A stretch of DNA of 64,000 nt from Metallyticus violacea (taxonomy: Eukaryota > Arthropoda > Insecta > Mantodea > Metallyticidae): contig CM060831.1 of the NCBI GenBank assembly GCA_030762175.1, positions 96,639,001 through 96,703,000 of the forward strand. The letters run 5' to 3'. Both the position numbers and the translations under genes were made by a program. The notes under the pieces are model-generated. The model searched no databases, had not been told where the DNA came from, and worked only from the letters and a program-made list of their open reading frames with translations. Positions 34,760 to 46,213 of the stretch are shown here, piece by piece (position 1 is the stretch's first letter; every line of letters begins with the position of its first letter).

Positions 34760-36573
34760 TTTAAGGGGAAAAAAAGGACACCCGAATTTCTAAAAAACTA
34801 GAACTTTAATATTTCTATATTGTTCGTAATTAAAAGTTAAATGTTATGGCTTCTCCTGATTATTATATATTCTATACAAATTAAGAAACCATCGGATTGC
34901 TGTTCTACATCACTCATCTTGTCATGCTGTTACGGGGCAAGGCCAGTGATATGTGAAGTTTTTAGTACGTATGTGCTATTTGTCGGCTAAAGTCGGGAAG
35001 TCTTAATGGAAAATTCTACCACTTTTCATTCAGTTCGGCGTGACTCATCCGAAACAGAATTGTTTAAAAAGTCTAGCAGAATTTCATGAAATATTTCGAA
35101 AATTGTAGCAAACATTTTCATCTTATAACGGTTTATCACAAAGCGCGTTTATCTTATTGAACTACCGCCACAAAGTTGGAGATAAAATTTTAGGAACGTT
35201 TTTTTTTTTTGCTTGCAAATTGTATTTATTTTTCAACATAAACTTGCAGTACATGTATTCCAGCCTCTGAAGTACTCCTCCAGAAGGTCTTCAAATTACT
35301 CCTCTACAGTTGCAATCGTATTTTGATTTGATAAAAAACTGTGGTCAGTAAGAAAGAGTTTGAGTTTCGGGAGCCAGATCTGCTGGGTAAAGTGATTGTT
35401 CCAACAATTCATACTTCAAATCTCTCAATTTTCCCGTCGCTAAAACCCTTTGGTGAACAAGTAATTGTTTTAATTAGAAAATATTCTTTTCTTTTGCAAC
35501 GGGTCTTTTCTAAAAATGTTTTCTGCAGCTTATGGTTATGTAAAATTCGTTAGCGTCTCAAAACTCTTTATTACAGATGGCGCTGAATAAATAGACTGCT
35601 CTTCGTTGCTTTGACTGTTGTTTCGATTCTGGTGATATGCTGTTAACAAACACGGCACCATTTTGTGCGACACCTTTCTTTGAAATGCCTACAGCCTCAA
35701 CAACATCACACACTAGCCGTCAGCTATACCATATCATGAATATGTTCCGAATTCTCTGTTGTTTCAGTTTTTAGACGTACTTCACTTGTTTAAATTCATC
35801 ATCAGTGAAAATGAAGATGAGTTCCCATAAATATTTATACTTTGGTATGCATTTCCTTTGGCATTAAGCATTAACACTATACGATACTCACTTTTATCCA
35901 TTTTAAATAATACTCACAACCAACAGTGCATCTGAAAATAACCGTAAATACAAACATCAGACCAATCAATCAAGTTTTTTTTTCCTTCCTTTACGTATAA
36001 AAATATTAAGCATGAGTTATTGAAAATTAAATGTTTACATTTTTAACAAGTTTCTCCTCAACGCGCATGTTTTAGAAAGCTATAATAAATAAAGTAGCCG
36101 AAAAAATAGCTTGATTATTTAAAATGAACGCTTAAGACCGATGTATTCATGTAAAAAATAAGTTATATTAGTACATATATTGTAGCATAGAAATTGTTAG
36201 CATTCGAAGTGACGGTTTAAGATTTGAACTGGGGGAAAATTAGCTCTGCGCATCCGCATAGCGTTTTCAACGGTTTTCTGACAGACGAGTTCTGGAGTTT
36301 GAAGATAGTTGACGCTGCACTATATGCTCTGGGATGGCCAACTTTGCGAAAGACAACTCGAGATTAGCGCATTCTTAATTTTGACAATAAAATAACTTAT
36401 TAGAATTAGAAAATGTTTATTTTTTCAGAAATTATCTCGGCCCATTATTTTCTTGTTTTCACTTAATTCTAGCTAGGGATGGGTTCGATTTTAATAGATA
36501 AGCTGGTCCCCTTGTCGGGTCTTATGATGAAATGATTACAGAACGATATTTAGGCGAATATCCCTACCATTGG
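34760..36573. other. anonymous AT-rich DNA
   Basis: Several 60-74 codon open frames without motifs. Nothing supported. Confidence 0.4.
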
Positions 36574-36580
36574 CCTTGAC

Positions 36581-36847
36581 CCATACTTGCCTCCTACACC
36601 CAAGATCGCGGGTTCGAACCCGGTCAGGACCGATGGATTTTTTAGGGCGTAAAAATCTTAATCCTTCCTTCGGAAGGGAAGTAAAGCCGTGGGTCCCGTG
36701 TCGTACATTTACGGCACGAAAAATAACCTCAAGCCTGAATGAGAGGCCTCTGAGCAAAATTTGTCGATCTTTTCACGCCCTGAGTTGAATGGGACGCTGA
36801 TGACCTGAGCAGTTAAGGAGCGTCCATAAATAAATCAATAAAAATGA
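36581..36847 (+). mobile_element. SINE-B copy 6, head truncated
   Basis: Begins within the tRNA head at CCATACTTGCCTCCTACACC and keeps box B (GGGTTCGAACCCGG), the full body and the AAATAAATCAATAAAAA tail. A short 7-bp direct repeat CCTTGAC flanks it (36574-36580, 36848-36854). Confidence 0.9.
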
Positions 36848-36854
36848 CCTTGAC

Positions 36855-37618
36855 AATATTGTCAATTACATTGCTATCGAAAACTAATCCAACCACTCTG
36901 TATTGTCTAAAACCCTGTTGAGAGCGTAAACGCATATAGCGAAGACTAACTTAGCGAGTGGTATGAGAAATACGTACGGTAAATTCTTAATGGTGCGAGT
37001 GCATATAAATTTTAAATGTTTCAAGCTGAAATAATTACGGTCAAATCTGGCATGAGATGTACTACTTCGCTATCTTCATTTGGTTATTTCATTCACCATC
37101 TGAGCATTCCTCGCTTCCCCTGCTCTGCAGGCGGCTAGTGGTCATCGACTTAGTGTACATGTCTGCCGTGCGCTGTCAGCTAAAAATAACACTGCCGTTG
37201 ATACTATTCTCAAGTTACATCGCTTTGTAGAGCAGGTAGTTGCCACTGAAATAGCTACATCTGTTTACCGTTGCCAGTAACAGTTATGAACGTTTCACTA
37301 AATATGCTTCTCACATAGCCTCGGCAATATAAGGCACTAAATGAAGTATATTTTCAGTGCAATCAAAAGATGCTGATAAAAAAAAAAGTACGTCATGCAG
37401 AAGCTGCGTAAACTAAGCGAATTTCTCATCCATTAGATTAACCTTAAAAGAGAATATAAAATTCAAATTATGGCATTATTTCTTAATTAATGAATAAAAT
37501 GAAATAAGTTATGGCGCTACTGTGTGGCATTGGGAGAACAAAATTAGAATTTTTGCAATCTATAAGTATCATAAAAGAGAAACTAAATTTTTATAATAAT
37601 AATAATAACAACAACAAC

Positions 37619-37651
<33 letters not shown>

Positions 37652-38219
37652 CAAACAAACGGCATACTATTGATCCAATGAAATATGAGACCACTGATAG
37701 ACAAAGCTATATTGTGTGGGTATTTTCAAACATTTTAAATGCAGCTATGATTATGAAGAGCCCTAAATATTTAGATATCATCTTTACATTCACTAAAACA
37801 GAGAGAGAGAGGGGGGGGGGACGATAAATTTCGAGTTACACTGCACATTTAAGAAGGTGATATTTATATGTTTCAATAAAACAAAAACATGTTACTCTTT
37901 AAAAACAATTACAATATACTAAGGAAATATCTTCTCAACCAGCGATAAATAATTGAAAGTTTCATACATTTTCATTAGCTTTGAAATTTAATTATAATAT
38001 TATTCTAGAAAAAACACGTAACTAAAACGTTTTCTGAAGGTTAATACAGAGCGCTCTTACATACAAATGTAATTCTCAAACAGTATTACATTTAATATTT
38101 CACATTTTCTATCTTCACGACGATGCTTTTGTTAAATATAAAATATATGCATTGTTAAGTACGATCTATACGTTGAATTAATTTGTCCTATTATTTTCAA
38201 ATAATCTGGAGAAAACTAA
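36855..38219. other. anonymous DNA with microsatellites
   Basis: Apart from (AAT/AAC)n at 37592-37650 and a GA/G run at 37800-37820, no feature recognised. Confidence 0.45.
37592..37650. repeat. (AAT)n/(AAC)n microsatellite
   Basis: Mixed TAA and CAA triplets, about 20 units. Confidence 0.95.
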
Positions 38220-39190
38220 ACGAAAGAGAGCTTTTTAATTTTGGTTTAAAAGTATACCCTTTTTCTTATAGGTCTGATTTCTTATTTGATTCAAACTGTA
38301 TATACTGAATTTAGCTGTTAAAGCAAATATTTGGGCTGATAGAGCAATTTTTAAATTTTGGCTTAAGTGTTAATTCCCTGATTTCCCTTATTTTCAGAAA
38401 TTATTTATTTTTATTTTATATAAATGGTATATACGGAGTTGTTGTGAAAAAAAAAAACAAATATTAATGCCCCTAGAACGATATTGACATTTTGGGTACT
38501 CCCCTGCTAAAAGTCCGATTTCACTGATGTTCAGAAAGCTTTTTCTTATTTATTTAAATTGCATATGCCGAGCTTAGTTGTGAAAAAACAAATATTATCG
38601 GAGAGATTTTTAATTTTAGGCTTCAGGTTAACTCACACTCCTAATAGTCCAATTTCTCTGATTTTCAAAAATTAAATCTCTTATTTTATTTAAATGACAT
38701 ATACGGAGTTTCGTAACGAAATAATAAATATTAATGCCGCTAGAGCGATTTTTAAATCTTGGGTTTCAGGTAAAACCCCCCTCCTAATAGTCTGATTTCA
38801 CTGATTTTCGAAAACTATATTTCCTACTTTATTACAATGATATATACAGAGTTTTCTTAAAAAAAATAACACTCGTTAGATTTTAAGATTTCGCTTTAAC
38901 TCCCACTTGTTTTTCAGATATTCCCCCTCCCAATAGCCCGAGAGCCCTGATTTTCGGAAAATATCTTTATCAATTTATTTTAAAGAAATCTACGGAGTTT
39001 CGTTGAGAAAAAGAAAAAATTCCAGCTGCTAGAGCGATTTTTATTATTTTTTTAATCTTTCTAATTAGGTTAATCCCCACCCCAAACGTCCCAATTTTAA
39101 TGGTTAATAAACTCCAGGAATCGTTTGTTAATTGATGGTTATAGGCCTTGTTTCGTTGAGAAAAAAATTGCGACTACTAGAGCGTTAACA
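38220..39190. repeat. degenerate tandem array, about 138-bp unit
   Basis: About six to seven diverged copies in head-to-tail order. Taking the recurring CTGATTTTC as the border, units run about 38391-38527, 38528-38661, 38662-38804, 38805-38950, 38951-39102, with a partial copy on each side. Each has, in order, TTATTTTATTTAAATG, a TATATACGGAGTTTCGTTG-like word, an A-rich run, AATATTAATGCCGCTAGAGC, GATTTTTAAAT, and CCCTCCTAATAGTCCGATTT. Lengths vary from 134 to 152 bp. No coding potential. Confidence 0.85.
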
Positions 39191-41109
39191 CACACAAATT
39201 AACAGTAATTATAAACGCTGAAAAGGATAAAACACTAAGATAAAGTCACACTTGAGATCGCTATATTTCGAATTGCTAGAGTTCTTCTATGGCAAGAAGA
39301 CAAGCGAAGATGATAAAAGTAAATATTGAGTATCGAAGGTAACGTTATGCATGGAAACAAATGAAACTAGCAATAAGAGTGTGTGTGGGGGGGGGGGGGA
39401 TTAATACGTAAGATTTAAACCAGGTGGTATAAGCGCCTTATGTAAAATTTTAGCTGCCATTTCTCCATCTCTGAGTAAACTTTCAGAGCTATGTGTAGGT
39501 AACGCATCAATAAGTATAATTGTTAATAATGTTACTTTATTTTTACACTATATATCTCACACCTCTAGGAAAATTGAGGGCATTACCGAATATCTTCGGT
39601 AATCTATCCCAAGGGTATATGGAAAAATAAATTAACAATATGAAAGAATTATTAAATGCCCCTAAACACCTGTTTCCTTTAATGATGTACTTCTAAACGA
39701 CGCGTCAGAGAACATAGATGGTAAAACAATTTTTTTACCCTAGTTGTAAGGTTCATCTCTCCTGCGAATTTGTCGCAAAGATCGTGTATATGTTTCTTCC
39801 AAAGTTCCTAAGTAAAACTTTTTTTATCCGTAAACAACAGGTCAATTTATCCTCACTCATTTACTCTCAAATCATGGCAAAGATCAACAATATTTCAGCA
39901 AAACTACAACTTCAGAATGGCCTTGTGAAAACGAATACCAAACAGCAACCCACCTTTTCCGATACGACTCCACGCCATAGACAGATAGAAAATTCTACAA
40001 TCTGTAGCAAGTACGAACTTGTATTAGATTGTATGAATTATTTATAAGGCACAAACAGTTATTGTAAAGATTCTTGCACTAAATATTGTTTGTAATAAAT
40101 TGTAAACGTCCAGTGATATAGCTGCAAGGTGAAACGCGGTTACCCAAAACTAAGGATATAAACGAAAACAAGATGCAAAGCTCGGCCAGAGTAAAGAAAG
40201 GAAGAAAAAAAGTATAACCGAAATTATTTATGTTTTATATTCAAGCAGAGCAGAATGAGAGTTTTGAACAGGTCCGTTGTACGGTTCTTTTAATGTTTTA
40301 CATCCGCTGCATAAAAATACACCTGGAAACTTGGTCATGTCCGGAAATCCGACAGGTGTTCCAAAGGTTCGTTACAAACATGTGCGCGGCAAGAGATTCA
40401 AATATTCAACGCGTGTAGCCAGCCAGCCTCTAGTTGATTTAACAACATGGGACAACCAATCATAATCATGCATAGCTAATCATACAAAGAGCACTGAAGT
40501 TTAGTGAAATGTGGCCGCAGCCCTAGCTGATAGCCCGTATTTCTAATCACCATAGTGGTAAAGCTAAATAATATAACGCAACAGACAGGTGAGAAACATT
40601 TTATTATTTTATTCACTGTAGGAAGGTATTGCATAGCAGGTAAATCTATGTAAGGAAATTTTAATGTTTATTAAACTTATTTCTTTAAAGAATATATGTT
40701 TCTAAAATTATTTTAAGAGAGTAAAAAGAGTTTAAATCACATAATGCGTAATTTTAATAAATCAGGATATTACAATTATTGTATGCCTAACACCTGCGTT
40801 ATGAAGCCTATATCAAGCATGATTAATAGCTAAATACCATGTGCACGTAATCTTGCTATGTTACAGACATTAATACAATTTCCTTGTCTGTGTCCATTTA
40901 CCATGGAAATGCCAAATTAAGAAATAATTTTATTCATAGGTAGCACAGTTTTTGAAGAGGGGTGACTGGCTTAACAAAATGATATTACATTAATACCTTA
41001 AGTGTATGTGCAGGAAAAGCAAAACCATTGAACTAAGTTAAATATGGCAGCTCTATCAAAAACCCTTGCAGCGATGAAAAAGAAATTTGTGCATGTGCCA
41101 TTTAATTAA
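39191..41109. other. anonymous DNA
   Basis: A 109-codon plus-strand open frame (39718-40047) and two overlapping 62-codon frames (40230-40465) show no recognised motif. A run of about 12 G lies near 39388-39399. Confidence 0.4.
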
Positions 41110-41749
41110 CAGGTTGTTTTAGAAATACTTTTACAAACTTCGGTGGCGGGTTCCTCATATGTCCGGAAATCTTTAATTTTTGAGTTAATAATGAAAGTTT
41201 ACTTCAGTATGTTTCAAGGGGCAATCTAACAACTTAATAACATTAATTTTGTTAAGTTATCGAAAGATGTCATCGATACATTGCATACTTATATGGCAAA
41301 ATATTATATGCCAAATGCACCAATAGCACTGTTGAAGGTTAGCCATTTATATTTAAATGTTCTTCATTTGGTAATAACCCTATTAAAGATGTGATAGAAA
41401 CAGTAACTCTGGCGTAAACTTGCATTATTAACTCAAAAACTAAGAATTTCCGATCATATGTTTACATGCACTATTACTTTTTATTTTGGTAAACTTTCAT
41501 TATTAACTCAAAAACTAAGAATTTCCGGACAGATTTTTATACGGACTTTTTTTCTTGTGTTGGTAAACTTTCTTTAATAACTCAAAAACTAATAATTTCC
41601 GGACATACGGATTTTTTCCTTATTTTGGTAAACTTTCAATAATAACTCAAAAACTAATAATTTCTGAACATGTGTTTACATTCACTTTTTCTTGTTTTGG
41701 TGTGAGGAACCCGCTACAAAAGTTTGTGAACTTTTTCTATATCCTTCTG
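41110..41749. mobile_element. miniature inverted-repeat element with internal direct repeats
   Basis: The left arm (CAGGTTGTTTTAGAAATA, TTTACAAACTTCGG, GGCGGGTTCCTCA, then GAGTTAATAATGAAAGTTTAC) is inverted at the right (GTAAACTTTC, AACTCAAAAACTAATAATTT, TGAGGAACCCGC, AAAAGTTTGTGAA). Before the right end the word pair GTAAACTTTC plus AACTCAAAAACTAA is repeated four times at about 41415, 41490, 41565 and 41628, so one arm has been amplified as tandem units of 60-80 bp. It is non-coding. No target duplication is clear. Confidence 0.72.
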
Positions 41750-41777
41750 TGTATAAACACGTATAGAGGCTGAAAGG

Positions 41778-41832
41778 GAACCATCGCCTGTGGTGCCTTA
41801 GTAGTAAAAAGGGGCGCCACTGTTCAAAAATA
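41778..41832 (+). mobile_element. SINE-A 3' tail fragment
   Basis: CCATCGCCTGTGGTGCCTTA then AGTAAAAAGGGGCG is the last 50 bp of SINE-A, without head or body. Confidence 0.75.
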
Positions 41833-42187
41833 AAAATAAAATCAACAATGAAAGGAATTCAGTCATGATTTTATGAATAAACTTTTCTAATATCATTTGT
41901 TCGTTGACGTTTGTTATTTTTCATATGCTCTAAAATGTTAATGTAATCTGATTATAATATTGGATAGACAAACACAAATAGAACAAATGACACTCTTTGT
42001 TATTTTTTCATAACTCAAGCGTTTTGGTGTTAATTCACTTGAAAATGCTATGCGAATCAATTGTGTTCCCAAAATTACATTTTGCATCACTATGCTACAC
42101 AATCATTACACAACGTTGATTCGTAAAAAGAAAAAAAAAAAACTGAAAGTAAATGAATGTCATATTGTATTTGATAAAGTTGGTTAC

Positions 42188-42440
42188 ACTCCACTGGTGA
42201 CCGAGGTCGTTAACGCGCGGACTTGTGAGCGAGAGGTCTGGGTTTCGAATCCCGCCAGAACCGTCCTCCCTGACGGAGGTTTTTTCCAGGTTTTCTTCCG
42301 TCCTCATAAATGGCAAATGCCGGAGAGGATCCTCAACTTAGGCCTTTAAAGTTTCCTTTCTTAAATAATCTTTTCCCAATTTATCATTTCATCTCGTGTA
42401 TCATCAATGTCCACCGCCTGTGGTGCCTCAGTTGTTAAAT
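42188..42440 (+). mobile_element. SINE-A copy 6
   Basis: Near-complete copy with worn start (CCACTGGTGACCGAGGTCGT), box B GGTTTCGAATCCC, body and tail as far as GTGGTGCCTCAGTTGTTAAA. The final GGGCGTTAAACACC is lost. Confidence 0.9.
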
Positions 42441-42529
42441 ATTATTAACAGTAAAAATGAAGAACATTTAAATAGCTATTCACAATTGGCATATTACATG
42501 ACAGAAGGTATTAGGATCCAATTACATAA

Positions 42530-42616
42530 ATAAATCCTTTCTCCATATTATTTCATCTCACGTATTGTCAGTGTCCACTGCGTGATGCCCCAGCAGTGAA
42601 AACGGGCGTTAAAAGC
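42530..42616 (+). mobile_element. SINE-A 3' fragment
   Basis: Second partial copy from AAATCCTTTCTCCATATTAT to GAAAACGGGCGTTAAAA. It overlaps in consensus with the end of the previous copy, so the two are separate insertions. Confidence 0.8.
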
Positions 42617-43654
42617 ACAAATGGAGAAAAAAGTAATTTTTAACAAGAAAATATCTCATTGAGGATCAAACTATTCTTTTACACCAGTAGAGAATTATAT
42701 AAACATCCTTTAGAATAAGCTGAAAATATCACACTGGCGAAATCATCACCGACTGCCTTGAATAGATTCCCACAAATTACTAAAAAACAGTTTCTCATTA
42801 TCGGTTACAATGATACGACGCGTTCTGTGGAAATAACTGTGTAGGCCAATCGTAGACCAGGCAAAGACCTGGCAGCCAGCAAAGCGCGTCGCGCAGCTTT
42901 TGTTTGTCGGTTTCTTTATGCTAGTCTTTCAAAGGAAGCCGGCTGGAATCACTTCAACTTACGAACTTTACAAACGCTAACGTTACAATAGCTACCAAGC
43001 AGTTCTAGGAAATGAATGATTGACTAAAGAATTTATTACTTTGTCTTTGGGTATCACTACCCATGCCTCGCAAATACCACGAGTGTCAAATTAGAGGACA
43101 AAGGGAAAACACTGAGAATGGTGAGCGACAAAGGCAATTGTTTAACAACGGCAAACAATACTTTTCTACAAACTTCCATCGCATGTGTAGGAACATCTAA
43201 TATCAAGTTTCCGAAGACCAGAAGGAAGCGGCAGTTTCTAAACTTAATGCTTATGTCCGAAGAAGAAAAGAAAAAAAAATGGATTGTAATGTTGGGGTAG
43301 AGGAGGATATTTCGGTTCAATCTTGTGCTTAAGAACTGTCTCCACTGCAACCCCCGTGACGAAGGGATGAGTTAAAGGAGACACCAGGCGTAAACGGGAG
43401 CCTCCTTTCAAGGAGTTTGAACCCCTCAGAAGATCTGCTCCCATAACAGATGCTGGGGAAGAACTCTTTATAAAGCGCAAGTGGCCATCACACCGCAACA
43501 GCCCACCTCGCCTAGCACTTTCGATTCTGTAACAGAACCAACGGAATGAACTTATATAAAATGGGGGCGAAAAATACCGGACCCATCACAACATTCACCT
43601 AAGGGACCAAGGAAGAATCCAAGGCCAGAATAGTAGGATCCCAAGGTTTTGTTT
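42617..43654. other. anonymous DNA
   Basis: Less AT-rich at 43320-43640 and open in several frames on both strands, but no family could be named. Confidence 0.4.
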
Positions 43655-43911
43655 TATTTGATTTATTTACGGAAGCTCTTTAACATTTCAGGTCATGAAA
43701 CGACCGGTAAATTTTGCTCAGAGGCCTCTTCTTTCAGGCTTCAGGTCTTTTTCATGCCATAAATGTACGACACTGAACCCGCCGCTTTACTTCTCTTCCG
43801 AAGCAAGTCCAAACTTCAGATTTTTACGCCCAAAAATCCATCGACCCTGGCCGGAATTGAACTTGGGTTTACGAGGCAAGTGTGGTTACCACTAGACCAC
43901 CAGACCGACCC
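43655..43911 (-). mobile_element. SINE-B copy 7
   Basis: Minus-strand copy from TTTATTTACGGAAGCTCTTT through CTCAGAGGCCTCTTCTTTCA to a complete head (GGTTACCACTAGACCACCAG, complement orientation). A short deletion removes CAGCGTCCCATTCAATTCAG near its 3' end. Confidence 0.9.
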
Positions 43912-44631
43912 CATAGAATTTGATCCCTCGCTGGGTTAGAGAAAAACAGAGGAATGTAGCAGCACTTAATATTCGTATATCCTGTACTCTGGTTGGGCGA
44001 GTACAGCTTATTTTGAACTGCGCTCTCAGGGAATGAAGCCGGTGATAGAGACAAAGACATTAAAACTGGTTAATATCCATAATGCCAAGCTTCTAAACAA
44101 CATTCTCGAGACGATGGAATGACGGAGAAACTATGTCATATCTCCAGCGTTACATGAAAAACTCTTGCCCAATAGCTTGACCGGACCGGGCATTTTTCAT
44201 TAGGAAAATTTCAATTTCTCTACCTAAAACTTCAAAGAATCGAGTCCCATACTCTCTCGCACGTGTAGTGTTTGGAGCTTTTCTTCGATTTCAATTGGCG
44301 ATGATATCGCAATGTAAAAGAGTGAAATTCTTTTGAAAGTATCGCAGTATTATCTTAGTTGGCAACTGTTCAAAGATTGTAGGATTTCATTCTTTCTCTA
44401 GAAATACCTCTACATTCCTGTGCACTTTTTTTTTTTTTTTTCTTTTTTCCCCATTCCATTCACAGTAGCGCGTATAAATGAAATTGATTGGCCTCTTGTG
44501 AAATGACAGAAAATCGACTCCAAACTATGAGTTGGCGGGATTCTTCAACATTTCCCCTCTTTATTGATAGATAAGAAAAAGGCTTGCAGTGATCTTTGTT
44601 ACCTTACAACAGGCGCATATGATAAATATTA
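43912..44631. other. anonymous DNA
   Basis: No feature recognised, except a run of T at 44427-44443. Upstream parts of the neighbouring LINE may have decayed here. Confidence 0.4.
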
Positions 44632-45252
44632 AGTCTTGGAAAATATTGCACAGTTTTTCAGGCAGAAGTAGTTCTTATCCCGAACTCTGTTAGAGGACTT
44701 GAGAATGGTTACCGTGGTAAATACTCGTAAATTCTCATCCTCACAGATAGTCAAAGTGCTTTAAAGACACTTCTCTCCGATCAAGTAAAATCTAAACTGG
44801 TAAGGGAATGCCAAAAGGCCCTAACTGCATTGACTCAGGCAACAGACATGATCTGCGGGGTATTGGGGCCTTTATGGGAATGGAAAAACAGACCAGTTGG
44901 CATGTACCGAGTATTGATATGCTCTTTTTTGGCCCCAAACCCGCGGTTGGAATCGTACTGTTTAGACCGCAGTAAAAACATGGATTGGGGCTAAACTATC
45001 CTGAACAAAACAAGCTAGGAAACTGGTTCAAGCAGCACTCTTTGCTCATTTCTCCTAACGAATAAGGAAAGTAAATGCGTTAATTAGTGAACTCGGTCAT
45101 CTCAGAAAGCATCTGTATAAAGTGGGACTCTATGAAGATGATCCTATTTGCAGAATGTGCAAACAGGATGAGGTGATCGCCTCGCACATCTTCTTTCATT
45201 GCCCATTCCTGGAAAGAAAGAAATTTGCTCTTTCTTTAATCAGGGAAGACCT
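44632..45252 (+). pseudogene. non-LTR retrotransposon fragment: RNase H and C-terminal Zn knuckle
   Basis: The plus strand encodes the end of a LINE-type pol protein. LGKYCTVFQAEVVLI (Glu codon 44665-44667) and, one frame later, ILTDSQSALKTLLSDQ (Asp codon 44756-44758) are the RNase H active-site motifs. The expected final motif (GH-x-G-x-x-GN-E-x-AD) is deleted. Next, FFGPKPAVGI (about 44925-44955) and then LRKHLYKVGLYEDDPICRMC (about 45108-45160), continuing with ASHIFFHC, form the CCHC knuckle typical of Jockey/R1-like elements of insects. Stops and shifts throughout. The reverse transcriptase domain is not visible upstream. A SINE-B has inserted immediately after. Confidence 0.85.
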
Positions 45253-45534
45253 CTAGCCTATCCTGATGGTGTAGTGGTAACCATACTTGCCTTCTAAACC
45301 CAAGATTGCGGGTTCAAACCCGGCCAGGATCGAAGGACTTTTTCGGGCTTAAAATTCTAAGTATGGCTTCCTTCGGGAGGGAAGTAAAGCCGTGTGGTAC
45401 ATTTACGGAACAATAAAGAACCTCAAGCCTGAAAGAAGAGGCCTCTGAGCAAAATTTGTCGGCCGTTTCACGCTCTGAATAGAATGGGACGCTGATGACC
45501 TGAGCTGTTAAAGAGTATCCATAAATAAAGCAAA
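45253..45534 (+). mobile_element. SINE-B copy 8, complete, inserted in LINE fragment
   Basis: Head CCTGATGGTGTAGTGGTAAC, box B GGGTTCAAACCCGG, full body, tail ATAAATAAAGCAAA. Target duplications of 11 bp with one mismatch, AGGGAAGACCT at 45242-45252 and AGGGAAAACCT at 45535-45545, show it landed in the 3' part of the LINE coding sequence. Confidence 0.93.
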
Positions 45535-45545
45535 AGGGAAAACCT

Positions 45546-46146
45546 GAAAACGAAACGCTGACATTGGAATCAAAATACTGCAACTCCTCTGGGAAGCATA
45601 AGATCTTGATGAAAGCTCGCCATCGAAATCGTTCTTTGCTTAATCTCATTCCAAATTTTCCCTGTCTTCTCAGTTTCGGTTTGAACTGTATTACACGCTT
45701 CTTCTACCTGTTCCTTCAGGGTTCCATTCAAAAGCTATTTTGACAATACTTTCATCCTCTTCCTTAAAAGTTTTTTATTTGATACAGTTGAACCACCAGA
45801 TCGTCTAATAGTTCTCACATCTATTAACAAAAGCTTGCAGTTTATTTTCAATTGATTGTGTACCTTTCCATGTTTAACAATTAGACAGACTTTTTATTTG
45901 TTTTGTAATCCTTAGCATCAGGAGATTTGTTTGGATTTCCTTAAGTTAATGTGAAACTTAACTTCATTCCTGCGTTCTTTCACTCTAGTATCTTTAATAA
46001 AAAGAATATATTTTCCAAACGATTTCTATATCTAAACAAATCAATGAAAAACGTAGAATCAGAACTCTGAATACAACTTTCTTCTTTTAAGCCCGATATT
46101 TGTATTAAGCCTTTAAATGAAATACATCATCATAACTTCTCTCTCA
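45546..46146. other. anonymous DNA after the LINE fragment
   Basis: May contain the decayed 3' end of the LINE. No motif is certain. Confidence 0.35.
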
Positions 46147-46154
46147 CTCATTCA

Positions 46155-46205
46155 CCGCCTGTGGTGCCTCGGTAGTAAAAACGGGCGTTAAACACCATTA
46201 AAAAC
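46155..46205 (+). mobile_element. SINE-A, severely 5'-truncated, with target duplication
   Basis: Only CCGCCTGTGGTGCCTCGGTA to GGCGTTAAACACCATTAAAA is present, yet it is flanked by a perfect 8-bp direct repeat CTCATTCA (46147-46154, 46206-46213). This suggests insertion of a truncated copy. Confidence 0.8.
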
Positions 46206-46213
46206 CTCATTCA

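Noticed and set aside
38220..39190. CRISPR array
   Set aside because: Units are contiguous, long and degenerate, without the constant repeat and unique spacers of CRISPR, and the DNA is eukaryotic.
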